Shown: positions 14,516 to 22,432 of the stretch, piece after piece
Position numbering within the stretch: position 1 is the first letter of the stretch
How the letters are laid out: the number at the start of each line of letters is the position of its first letter
Assembly: GCA_002938075.1 (NCBI GenBank)
Contig: PTLK01000005.1
Coordinates: 1 to 28,519, forward strand
Length of the DNA: 28,519 nt
Direction of reading: 5' to 3'
Source: Alphaproteobacteria bacterium MarineAlpha3_Bin3
GTDB lineage: Bacteria > Pseudomonadota > Alphaproteobacteria > Rhodospirillales > Casp-alpha2
The notes under the pieces: model-generated
Seen by the model: only the letters and a program-made list of their open reading frames with translations
Told to the model about the DNA's origin: nothing
Database searches by the model: none
Position numbers and translations under genes: made by a program

Positions 14516-16012
14516 TTACTCCAGGGCCTTTGTGGTGGCCAATGCCGAAACCGGAACCAGGGTAATCTTTTTACCCTCCAACTTCTTGATCCAGGCCGAC
14601 AATCGGGCGATGGTGGCCGGATAGGGCCGGGCGACGGCGACGGCGAACTTGCTTTCGCGGATAATTTCCTCCAACCGCATCAGCTTGATCTCGATCTCGG
14701 AGCGTGACGGCTCATCGTCGAGGGTCAGGTCGCTGACGACCCGCGGCAGGCCGATCTTGGCGGCGATTTTGGGCGCCAAAAGGTCCTTCTGGGGGCCGGT
14801 GACAAGCAGCATCAGGCCGCGGTCCTTCAAAACCTCGAGAACGGGCTCGAGCAGCTTTGCCGAGGTGCCGAACCTCGACCCCATCACCGTCGCGACGCCG
14901 AAATAGCCGCTGAACTGGCTCAACACCAACTCCAGGCGTTTGATGTTTTCCTCCACCTTGAGGCTGGTATTCATCGAATAAGGGCCGGCGTCGTGGATGG
15001 GAAAGCGCTCGCTTTCCATGGGCAGGGTCACCATGACCTCGTGGCCGACCAGTCGGGAGCGCACCAGCCAATCGCTGAGATCGTTGGCGTAGGGGTCGAG
15101 CGCCAAGGTGACCTGCGGCGGCAGCTTGTTGATGGCGGACATGGTCGCCGCCCGGCTGAGCCCTAAGCCGGTGATGACGATGGCGACACGGAGTCCGGGT
15201 TCTTCGGCCTCATCGGGGCGGGCATAGGCCTGCCAGGGCTCGGTGCCGTCCTTGCCGACGATGGGCAGGGGGCCGGGCAGGCCTTCCTTTTTCTCGATCA
15301 GGCGGACGTCGGGCGTCGGGCCCAAGGGGGTGCCGGGGGGGCTGTAATTGGGGATGGTCCGCAGGGTGACCGACGTCACCGCCGGGATAGTAAGGCCGGT
15401 GCCCTTTTCCTGGGCCGAGCCGCCAATGGCGTTGAGGGATCCACCAAGCGGATTAGCCCGTCCGCCGAAACGGCCGCCGATATCGCCCGACGTGCGGGCA
15501 TAGGAAGGCTCCGCGGAGGTCGCCGCCGTTCCTCCGGGGGGTGGGCTGAGAGGGGCTCCCGGGGCCCGGGGAGGGGCCGCCATCGTCCCCGGTTTTTTGG
15601 CCGAACCGGAGTGTGGGTTCAAAAAGGCGTTGAGGGTGCCGGGTTTGGGCGGCATCGGCATTCCCACCATCGGCCCCTTGGAAGGATCGCGCGTCTTGAC
15701 GGTGGTTTCGGCCGCCGTCTTCGCCGAGCCGGCCTCGTCGCCGCTGAAATACCACCACCCGGCGCCGCCGGCGATACCGGCGAACAGCACCAAAGCCCCG
15801 GCGGCGGCGATCATCAGGGGTTTGCGTCGATCTTTTTTGTCGAGGTCGTCATCGTCGTCATCGGCATCATCGGACGGCGGCGCGTCACTGGCGCCCCCGG
15901 TGTCCTCTGCGTCCCCGGCGTCCTCGGCGTCACGGGCGTCCTCGTCGGAGTCGTCGAGTTCGTCGTCGTCGATGTCCGTCTTCTTCTTGAACAGGGACGT
16001 CAGCTTCAACAC
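14516..16012 (-). CDS. Divergent polysaccharide deacetylase (YibQ-like) membrane protein
   Basis: A 498-residue inner-membrane protein with a large outer domain. Residues 1-62 are very acidic and low-complexity (runs of Asp and Glu), a single membrane helix follows near 66-88 (LMIAAAGALVLFAGIAGGAG), then about 150 residues of Pro/Gly-rich linker. The C-terminal domain begins near residue 270 (VAIVITGLGLSRAATM) and matches the divergent polysaccharide deacetylase type, including LPMESE and VSDLTLDDEPSRSEIE. Family members lie beside EnvC and CtpA; catalysis is unproven. The start is GTG, the only good one after an in-frame stop. The acidic tail probably faces the cytoplasm. Confidence 0.85.
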   Translation of the reverse strand: MLKLTSLFKKKTDIDDDELDDSDEDARDAEDAGDAEDTGGASDAPPSDDADDDDDDLDKKDRRKPLMIAAAGALVLFAGIAGGAGWWYFSGDEAGSAKTAAETTVKTRDPSKGPMVGMPMPPKPGTLNAFLNPHSGSAKKPGTMAAPPRAPGAPLSPPPGGTAATSAEPSYARTSGDIGGRFGGRANPLGGSLNAIGGSAQEKGTGLTIPAVTSVTLRTIPNYSPPGTPLGPTPDVRLIEKKEGLPGPLPIVGKDGTEPWQAYARPDEAEEPGLRVAIVITGLGLSRAATMSAINKLPPQVTLALDPYANDLSDWLVRSRLVGHEVMVTLPMESERFPIHDAGPYSMNTSLKVEENIKRLELVLSQFSGYFGVATVMGSRFGTSAKLLEPVLEVLKDRGLMLLVTGPQKDLLAPKIAAKIGLPRVVSDLTLDDEPSRSEIEIKLMRLEEIIRESKFAVAVARPYPATIARLSAWIKKLEGKKITLVPVSALATTKALE

Positions 16013-16143
16013 CTTCGGAACCTCGGAAGGCCCGGCAGTTTCGGCAGTTTCGTAATCTTCACGTTCTCACCCCTTTGGCTGTCCATTCATTCTCCCCGGG
16101 GTGGTTTGGGCCGCCTCAGGCGTATAAACGCCCGGCCGCCTGG

Positions 16144-17463
16144 TTAATTGGTCGTCGTTACCATTTTACCCGATAACAGCGCCAAACCGCGCAAAAGATC
16201 CAGGGCACGGGAGAGTTGATAATCCTGCTTGTCCGCCGGCTTTTCGTCCTCGGCGCCGGTTTTGGATTTCCCGGCCTGCGGCTTGGCATCCGGTTTTTTG
16301 CCGTTGCCCTTTTTGTCACCGCTATCGAGGGCGTTGCGGAAATCAGATTCGCGGCGCCGTTTCAGCGTCTCAATGCTTTCGATGCGGGCCTGTTCGACCT
16401 TGATGTCGGGCTCGATTCCCTTGGCCTGGATGGAACGCCCGGATGGCGTGTAATACCGCGCCGTGGTCAGGCGCATGGCGCCGTGCCCCGGCAACGGCAT
16501 GATCGTCTGTACCGAGCCCTTGCCGAAGGACTTGGTGCCGAGAATAACGGCGCGGCGGTGGTCCTGAAGGGCGCCGGCGACGATTTCCGAAGCCGAGGCC
16601 GAGCCGCCGTTAATCAACACCACTATCGGCAGTTGACCGCTCAGGTCGCCGGGCTTGGCGTTGAAGCGTTGCGTGTCCTCGGGCCGGCGGGACCGGGTCG
16701 AAACGATTTCGCCCTTGTCCAGGAAGGCGTCGGCGACGGCGATGGCCTGATCCAAAAGCCCGCCGGGATTGTTGCGCAAATCGAGGACGATCCCCTGAAG
16801 GTCGCTGCCGATCTCTTCCTTGATCTTGGCCATTTCCTTCTTCAGGCCCTTTTCCGTCTGCTCGTTGAACGACGTAATCCGGATGTAGCCGACTTTTTCT
16901 TCCACCTTCGAACGCACCGAGGTAATCTTGATCACCGCCCGGGTGATGGTGACGTCGAAGGATTTCATGCCTTCGCGGAGGATGGTCAGCTTGATGTCCT
17001 TGCCGACCTTGCCCCGCATCTTTTCGACCGCCTGATTAAGGGTCAGGCCCTGGACGCTTTCGCCGTCCAGGTGCGAAATCAGATCGCTGGGCTTGATCCC
17101 GGCGCGAAACGCCGGCGTGTCGTCGATCGGCGAGATCACCTTGACGTAACCGCCTTCCATGGTGACGCGGATACCGAGGCCGCCGAACTCGCCCCGGGTA
17201 TTGACCTGCATGTCGCGGAAACTCTTGGCATTAAGGTAGGACGAATGGGGGTCCAGCGCCGACAGCATGCCGGTGATCGCGGCCTCGATCATTTGCTGGT
17301 CCGTCGGCGCTTCCACGTAATCGGACCTGACGCGCTCGAAAACGTCGCCGAAAAGGTTCAGCAGCCGATAGGTATCGGCATCGTTTTTCTTTGTCTCGGC
17401 GGCCTGGGCCGGAAAGACCAAAAGAGCGACAGCGCTCGCCGCCAGTAATATCCGTGTTTTCAT
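16144..17463 (-). CDS. ctpA: C-terminal processing peptidase CtpA (S41)
   Basis: A 439-residue periplasmic serine protease. A signal peptide (MKTRILLAASAVALLVFPAQA, likely cut before AE) precedes a dimerisation region with DPHSSYLN. A PDZ domain (EFGGLGIRVTMEGGYVKVIS to about residue 180) leads into the S41 core: GIVLDLRNNPGGLLD, the catalytic Ser in NGGSASASEIVAGAL and the Lys in LGTKSFGKGSVQTI. The C-terminal 80 residues are Lys-rich and low-complexity. It directly follows envC with a 9-bp gap and is likely to process envelope proteins. Confidence 0.95.
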   Translation of the reverse strand: MKTRILLAASAVALLVFPAQAAETKKNDADTYRLLNLFGDVFERVRSDYVEAPTDQQMIEAAITGMLSALDPHSSYLNAKSFRDMQVNTRGEFGGLGIRVTMEGGYVKVISPIDDTPAFRAGIKPSDLISHLDGESVQGLTLNQAVEKMRGKVGKDIKLTILREGMKSFDVTITRAVIKITSVRSKVEEKVGYIRITSFNEQTEKGLKKEMAKIKEEIGSDLQGIVLDLRNNPGGLLDQAIAVADAFLDKGEIVSTRSRRPEDTQRFNAKPGDLSGQLPIVVLINGGSASASEIVAGALQDHRRAVILGTKSFGKGSVQTIMPLPGHGAMRLTTARYYTPSGRSIQAKGIEPDIKVEQARIESIETLKRRRESDFRNALDSGDKKGNGKKPDAKPQAGKSKTGAEDEKPADKQDYQLSRALDLLRGLALLSGKMVTTTN

Positions 17464-17472
17464 TCGCTTTCC

Positions 17473-18726
17473 TTATCTTTGCGCCGACAGCCACGGTAAC
17501 GGGTTGATCGGCTGACCATTGCGCCTGAGTTCGACGTAGAGGACCGGTTTTGCGTTATCGGGACGGCCCATGACGCCGACGGGTTCACCGGCCACAACCC
17601 ACTGGCCCATCGTGCCGTCGATCCGGGCCAGGCCGGAAAGAAGGCTATGATATCCCTCGCCGTGTTCGATGATCAAGAGTTCCCCATATCCACGGAATAT
17701 ACCGGCATAAACGACGCGCCCTTCATAAGGGGCCACGACCTGGGCCCCGGAGGCCGTTTGCAGGGAAATGCCCTTCTTGGTTAGGCCCGTCCGTGTCGTT
17801 TGACCATACCGGCCGACGATACGCCCGACCGCGGGTGGCGGCAGTTTCCCGCGCTGGCCGCTGATCGGTGCCCCCGTCAGCCCGGCCGGCAGCCCGGCCA
17901 CGGTTGCGCCGGTTTCGGGGGGTGGCCTTCTTTCGGCCTCGGGACGTTGCCGCCGGGGCGCGATCCGGGGCGACTTGCTCAAACGGTTCAATAGCTCACG
18001 CAGGGTCGCCGCCTTGCCGGCCAAGGACTTCAAGCGGCGGGCCTCGGTCCGCCTTTCAGCCAATGTCCGGTGCTTGAGCGCGGTATTCTGACCGAACAAC
18101 ACCGCCAATCGCTGGTGCTCGCTTTCCAGGCCGGCGGTGATATTGGCCAGTTGGGTCTTTTTTTCCGCCATCTCGCGCCGCGCCTGGGACAGGCCCTCGA
18201 GGTCGTCGCGCAGGCGGTGCGCCCGGTTCTCGATTTCAGGCACCACGGCGCGCAGCAGAATAGCGCTGCGCACCGTATCGGCGGGGGGCATAGGCTGGGC
18301 TATCAGGGCTTCCGGCGGATAGCGGGCAACCCGCTGCAGGGCAACCAGGATACCGGCCAGTTGCACGCGCCGGGCGGCGAGCCGGGCCAACTTGGCCTGT
18401 TCCTCGGCCTTCAATTTGACCAGCGCCTTGACTAGCCCCGTCGCCCGGCGTTCCTGTTCCTGGATGATGTGGGCGGCGGCGACCATGTCGCGGCGCAGCG
18501 TCGCCAAGTCCCGTTCGATGGCCTGGGCTTTGTTCTTCAGTTGCCGCGCCTTTTCGCGGCCTTCGCCGAGGGCGCGCTTGACCTCTTCGAGGCGTTTGCT
18601 GGCGTCCTTGCCGTCGGGGGCCTTGTCGGATGCCGCCACCGCCGGAACCACCCAGACGGTCGCCAACAACATTGCGGCGACAAAAGCCCGGATCCCATTA
18701 ATGCATTGAATTTTATTGATATTCAT
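17473..18726 (-). CDS. envC: EnvC-like murein hydrolase activator
   Basis: A 417-residue exported protein. After a short N-terminal part comes a hydrophobic signal (AFVAAMLLATVWVVPAVAA), then long coiled coils (about residues 35-240, rich in Glu, Arg and Gln) and a C-terminal LytM/M23 domain from TASGAQVVAPYEGRVVYAG to the end. Zinc-ligand histidines typical of active M23 enzymes are not evident, as in EnvC, which activates amidases rather than cutting peptidoglycan itself. ATG at 18726 is chosen; a GTG two codons upstream is also possible. It lies between gpmI and ctpA. Confidence 0.88.
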   Translation of the reverse strand: MNINKIQCINGIRAFVAAMLLATVWVVPAVAASDKAPDGKDASKRLEEVKRALGEGREKARQLKNKAQAIERDLATLRRDMVAAAHIIQEQERRATGLVKALVKLKAEEQAKLARLAARRVQLAGILVALQRVARYPPEALIAQPMPPADTVRSAILLRAVVPEIENRAHRLRDDLEGLSQARREMAEKKTQLANITAGLESEHQRLAVLFGQNTALKHRTLAERRTEARRLKSLAGKAATLRELLNRLSKSPRIAPRRQRPEAERRPPPETGATVAGLPAGLTGAPISGQRGKLPPPAVGRIVGRYGQTTRTGLTKKGISLQTASGAQVVAPYEGRVVYAGIFRGYGELLIIEHGEGYHSLLSGLARIDGTMGQWVVAGEPVGVMGRPDNAKPVLYVELRRNGQPINPLPWLSAQR

Positions 18727-18741
18727 GTCCACCGGCCTACC

Positions 18742-20331
18742 CTATTGGGCCGCGGCGGGTTTGGCGCCGGCGGCTTCGATCAAGGAGCGCCCGGTCATCT
18801 CGTCCGGTAGCGCCAGCCCCAGAAGCTCCAAAACCGTCGGCGCGATGTCCGAAAGACGCCCGTCGCGGAGTCCCCCCACCCCATCCGGCGCGTTGACCAT
18901 CAACACCGGCACCAGGTTCATGGTGTGCGCCGTGTAGGGTTGATCGGCATCTTCATCCAGCATGCTTTCGCAATTGCCGTGATCAGAGGTAATCAACAGC
19001 ACGCCGCCGGCTTCCGTGACCGCCTCTTCCAGGCGGCCGAGGCAGCGGTCAATGCATTCCGCGGCCTTGACGGCGGCCTCCAGGACGCCGGTGTGGCCGA
19101 CCATGTCGCCGTTGGCGTAATTGACGACGATGAGGTCAAAACCGCCTTCGCCGATGACCCGGACCAGGTTGTCGGTGACCTCGTCGGCCGACATCTCGGG
19201 CTTCAGGTCATAGGTCGCGACCTTGGGCGACGGCACCAGGATTCGTTCCTCGCCGGGGAATTCCTCTTCGCGCCCGCCGTTGAGGAAGAACGTCACGTGG
19301 GCGTATTTTTCCGTCTCGGCGATGCGGAGCTGGGTCAAGCCGTTATCGGCGACGACCTGGCCGAGGATGTTTTCCAGGACCTCGGCCGGGAACAGGGTGC
19401 CGAAAAGGCCGTTCAGGGCCGAAGAATATTCGGTCATGCCGAGAAGGGCCGGGAAATCAGGCGCTTTCGCCCGCTCGAATTCGCCGAAACCGGGTTCGGC
19501 CAGGGCGCTAAGAATCTGGCGCACCCTATCGGCGCGGAAATTGGCCATCAGGAGGCCGTCGCTGTCGTTCATGCCGGGATAATCGCCGATCACCGTCGGG
19601 ACCATGAATTCGTCGGTGACGCCCTGGGCGTAGCTGGCCTGGACGGCGTTTATGGGGTCCACCACCCGGTCGCCGGACGCCTCGACAAGGGCCCGGGTGG
19701 CCTTTTCGATGCGATCCCAACGCCGGTCCCGGTCCATAGCGTAATAGCGCCCGCAAACGGTGGCGACGAGGATGCGTTCCGAGCCGTCGGCCTCTTGCAA
19801 CGCCACGCCAAGCGCCGTCAGGAAATCCTTGGCGCTTTTCGGCGGTGTGTCGCGGCCGTCGAGAAAGGCGTGCACAGCCACCGGCACTCCGGCCCCGGCG
19901 ACGATGGCGGCCAGGGCCGGGAAATGGTCCTGATGGGAATGTACGCCGCCCGGGCTGACCAGCCCCATCAGATGGCACGTGCCGCCGCTTTTCTTCAGTT
20001 TTTCGATGAATTGCCCAAGGCGAGGATTTCCCGCCAGTTCGCCGGCCGCGATGGTGGCGTTGATGCGGGGCAGATCCTGGATGACGATGCGCCCGGCACC
20101 CAGGTTCATGTGCCCGACCTCGGAATTCCCCATCTGCCCGGCCGGCAGCCCGACCTGTTCGCCGGACGCATCCAGGCGCGCGCGCGGCACCGAAGCCATG
20201 AGCCGGTCCCAGTGAGGCGTCTGGCCGAGGGCGATGGCGTTATGATCGGTTTCCTCGCGTTCTCCCCAACCGTCGAGCACGCAAAGCACGATAGGCCGGG
20301 GGCGCGGGGCCGGATTTCCAGATTCAGACAT
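18742..20331 (-). CDS. gpmI: 2,3-bisphosphoglycerate-independent phosphoglycerate mutase
   Basis: A 529-residue cytoplasmic glycolytic enzyme converting 3- and 2-phosphoglycerate through a phosphoserine intermediate with two Mn ions. Motifs are VLCVLDGWGERE near the start, the catalytic serine region QMGNSEVGHMNLGAGR, HAFLDGRDTPPKS and the metal-binding ITSDHGNCESMLD and YTAHTMNLVPVL. The length matches the family. The gene heads the gpmI-envC-ctpA-deacetylase-rppH-methyltransferase run. Confidence 0.97.
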   Translation of the reverse strand: MSESGNPAPRPRPIVLCVLDGWGEREETDHNAIALGQTPHWDRLMASVPRARLDASGEQVGLPAGQMGNSEVGHMNLGAGRIVIQDLPRINATIAAGELAGNPRLGQFIEKLKKSGGTCHLMGLVSPGGVHSHQDHFPALAAIVAGAGVPVAVHAFLDGRDTPPKSAKDFLTALGVALQEADGSERILVATVCGRYYAMDRDRRWDRIEKATRALVEASGDRVVDPINAVQASYAQGVTDEFMVPTVIGDYPGMNDSDGLLMANFRADRVRQILSALAEPGFGEFERAKAPDFPALLGMTEYSSALNGLFGTLFPAEVLENILGQVVADNGLTQLRIAETEKYAHVTFFLNGGREEEFPGEERILVPSPKVATYDLKPEMSADEVTDNLVRVIGEGGFDLIVVNYANGDMVGHTGVLEAAVKAAECIDRCLGRLEEAVTEAGGVLLITSDHGNCESMLDEDADQPYTAHTMNLVPVLMVNAPDGVGGLRDGRLSDIAPTVLELLGLALPDEMTGRSLIEAAGAKPAAAQ

Positions 20332-20382
20332 GACCGTAATATAAGTGTTTCACCGCAAAATACGATAGCGCCGGCACGGTTA

Positions 20383-20583
20383 CTAGAGCGTTAACGCCTG
20401 CCCCCTTGCCAGTGAGCCCTATAGCGTTTCAGGGTTGATCGTGCTCACACCATCTACCCTGCGTTCAGACGCCCGTTCATGCGCCATGGGGGCTCACGCC
20501 CGCTGCGCGGCGGGTTGCGGCTTAACCCCGCAACCAGAGCCCACCAAGTCCGAATGATTCCATTTAAACTTGACGTGCTCTAG
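20383..20583. repeat. Hairpin-rich palindromic element bounded by CTAGAGC
   Basis: CTAGAGC at 20383-20389 pairs with GCTCTAG at 20577-20583. Inside are a stem GTGAGC/GCTCAC (20412-20448) with an inner CCCT/AGGG, and a strong 8-bp stem GGTTGCGG-CTTAACC-CCGCAACC (20513-20535). The right end (TTTAAACTTGACGTGCTCTAG) resembles intergenic palindromic repeats met in many alphaproteobacteria. That is from general memory and not verified. Confidence 0.45.
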
Positions 20584-20639
20584 GCCGGAACCAGGGCGGT
20601 TTCCAGCGCCGTTTTCCGCCCCCCCTCCATCGGCCCGGA

Positions 20640-20745
20640 TGCCCGGGGTGGGCATTGGTGGACATCGGTCGGCAAACGGTGGGCAAGCGGTCGGCATCGG
20701 GTAGTCATTCAGTGGACATTTAGTGGTTATCGGGTGGCTGTCCGG
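20640..20745 (-). repeat. Tandem array of degenerate 10-11 bp units, partial copy R3
   Basis: Plus-strand units are GGTGGGCATT, GGTGGACATC, GGTCGGCAAAC, GGTGGGCAAGC, GGTCGGCATCG, GGTAGTCATTCA, GTGGACATTTA, GTGGTTATCG and GGTGGCTGTCC. It has the same unit and orientation as R2. The dyad next to the array is kept in altered form (CCCGG-ATG-CCCGG-like), but neither the promoter nor boxA is found on the far side, so this copy is partial. Confidence 0.5.
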
Positions 20746-20842
20746 GGGCTCTGGGCGGCTGTTTTCAAAGAATTTGGGCGTGTTTCGGCGGTCCTCCCCC
20801 TGGGACGGCTCATAGCGGACATAAGGACAGAAGCCCGGCCCT

Positions 20843-21325
20843 TCATTCCCGGTGATAGGGATGGCCGGAGAGGATGCTCTCAGCCCGGTAGATTTGTTCC
20901 GCCAACAGGCCCCGGGTGAGCAAGTGCGGCCAGGTCACGGCGCCGAAACTGAGAGCCAATTGGGCGCGTTTCTTGACCGCCCCGTGCAGGCCCCCGGCGC
21001 CGCCGATCATGAACACCACGTCCTTGACGCCGTCGTCCCGCCAGGCCCCCAGCTTTTTCGCCAGGCCGACGCTGGTCAGCGGCTTTGCCTTTTCGTCGAG
21101 CGCCACGATCACCGCGCCGTCGGGCGCCTGGGCCAGCAGCAGTTCTCCCTCGCGCTTTTTCAAGGCCGCCGGAGGAAGTCGCTTTTTCTCCTCTACTTCC
21201 TTGAGTTCGAAGGGGAACGTGATGCGGCGAGCATAATGCTCGAAGAGCTCGCGTTCGGGCCCGGCCTTGCCCCCGGCTTTCCCCCGGGCTTTCCATCTGC
21301 CGACGGCGGCGACGGTCAGTCGCAT
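20843..21325 (-). CDS. rlmH: 23S rRNA (pseudouridine1915-N3)-methyltransferase RlmH
   Basis: A 160-residue SPOUT-class methyltransferase that modifies pseudouridine 1915 of helix 69 in 23S rRNA. VIVALDEKAKPLTSVGLAKKL, the SAM-binding VVFMIGGAGGLHGAV and the conserved end EQIYRAESILSGHPYHRE are diagnostic. The start MRLTVAAVGRWK is typical. It follows rsfS by 34 bp, the standard rsfS-rlmH arrangement. Confidence 0.96.
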   Translation of the reverse strand: MRLTVAAVGRWKARGKAGGKAGPERELFEHYARRITFPFELKEVEEKKRLPPAALKKREGELLLAQAPDGAVIVALDEKAKPLTSVGLAKKLGAWRDDGVKDVVFMIGGAGGLHGAVKKRAQLALSFGAVTWPHLLTRGLLAEQIYRAESILSGHPYHRE

Positions 21326-21359
21326 GGCCTTTGCTCCCTCATAGGCTGTGGCGGGGAAT

Positions 21360-21725
21360 TCAGGCGCCCACCCCCGAAGCGGCGTCGCGGCCGGTCCCCG
21401 GCCGGGTCCATATCTTTTCGAGGCTGTAAAAATCGCGCACTTCCGGCCGGAACAGGTGGACGATCACGTCCCCGGCGTCGATCAACACCCAGTCGCAGTT
21501 GTCCAGGCCCTCGGTGGCTAGGCCTTTAAGCCCCGATGCTTTGATTTTTCGCTGCAGGTGGTCGGCCATAGCGCCGACCTGGCGTTTGGAAGTGCCGTTG
21601 GCGATGACCATGAAATCGGCGATTTCGGTCTTGCCGGCGAGATCGATGACGACAACGTCCTCCGCCTTGTCGTCGTCGAGGGATGCTTGCACCAGCTTCA
21701 GCAATTCAGCCACTGCCGGTGGCAT
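21360..21725 (-). CDS. rsfS: Ribosome silencing factor RsfS
   Basis: A 121-residue factor that binds ribosomal protein L14 and blocks subunit joining in starvation. Family blocks are DDDKAEDVVVIDLAGKTEIADFMVIANG, RQVGAMADHLQRK and NCDWVLIDAGDVIVHLFRPEVRDFYSLEKIW. The ATG at 21725 is given as start. However, the only strong ribosome-binding site, AAGGAGG (21750-21756), lies 24 bases upstream of it and exactly six bases before an in-frame ATA (21741-21743). An ATA start would add six residues. Confidence 0.94.
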   Translation of the reverse strand: MPPAVAELLKLVQASLDDDKAEDVVVIDLAGKTEIADFMVIANGTSKRQVGAMADHLQRKIKASGLKGLATEGLDNCDWVLIDAGDVIVHLFRPEVRDFYSLEKIWTRPGTGRDAASGVGA

Positions 21726-21768
21726 TGTTTTTTTTCTTGGTATGGTTGGCCTCCTTTTTTCTCTTTCT

Positions 21769-22404
21769 CTACTTTAACTCTCCAAATCCTTTTTTTCGCC
21801 TGCCTCGGGTTCCGCCCCGGATTCTGGAAGCTGAGACGGTGCTCAGCGGGATATGCAGAAAAACCCAGGCCGGAAGTTTCGTGTCGACCAGGGCGGCGGC
21901 CCGGGATTCGTTCAACCGGTGGTGGGCGAACCGCTTGGCGGCATTCGACACAAGCGCCCTGAAAGAATAGGTGGGGCGGGCGAAAACCGCAACGGGAACG
22001 GTTTCGAAAATCGTCGTCCAGTCGTTCCAGCGCCAGATATCGATCAGGTTGTCGGCGCCCATGATCCAGACGAACCGGTGTCTGGGAAACCGGCCCTTTA
22101 GCGCCTTCAGCGTCTCGGTGGTGAACCGGGTACCCATTTCCCCTTCGATGTCGGTGACCCAGAGGTTGCGCCCCCGGGCCATGGCCCGCGCGCTGTTCAG
22201 GCGATCGGCCAGCGATGCCATGCCTTCTTCCGGCTTCAGGGGGTTTTGCGGCGACACCAGCCACCAGATTTCGTCCAATTTAAGCAGATCGAGCGCCAGG
22301 CGGCTGATGTGCAGGTGGCCGATGTGGGCCGGGTTGAAGGAGCCGCCCAACAGGCCGACGCGGGGCCGCCTGCCGGCGGCGGGGGGGCTTGGCTTCAGCG
22401 CCAC
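21769..22404 (-). CDS. nadD: Nicotinate-nucleotide adenylyltransferase
   Basis: A 211-residue nucleotidyltransferase making nicotinate adenine dinucleotide from NaMN and ATP in NAD synthesis. The signature GLLGGSFNPAHIGHLHIS holds the (H/T)xGH motif, IWWLVSPQNPLK follows, and FVWIMGADNLIDIWRW and the ISxSxIR-like PLSTVSASRIRGG are conserved. The start is GTG at 22404, the first start before the fold. It lies 28 bp after proA and before rsfS. Confidence 0.95.
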   Translation of the reverse strand: MALKPSPPAAGRRPRVGLLGGSFNPAHIGHLHISRLALDLLKLDEIWWLVSPQNPLKPEEGMASLADRLNSARAMARGRNLWVTDIEGEMGTRFTTETLKALKGRFPRHRFVWIMGADNLIDIWRWNDWTTIFETVPVAVFARPTYSFRALVSNAAKRFAHHRLNESRAAALVDTKLPAWVFLHIPLSTVSASRIRGGTRGRRKKGFGELK

Positions 22405-22432
22405 GGCGGAACCGTCTCGAACAGAGCGTCGA

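Larger units (their letters stand above)
20332..20842. other. Gene-free gap with a palindromic element and partial repeat R3
   Basis: No credible gene lies in these 511 bp between gpmI and rlmH. The stretch contains a hairpin-rich 201-bp element bounded by inverted CTAGAGC (20383-20583) and the third copy of the 10-11 bp array (about 20640-20745). No convincing promoter for gpmI is seen. Confidence 0.6.

Noticed and set aside
16216..17448. Long plus-strand frames opposite ctpA, gpmI (18925-20394) and proA/proB (21971-24425)
   Set aside because: They are antisense to strongly conserved genes and are expected in GC-rich DNA; their translations resemble no family.
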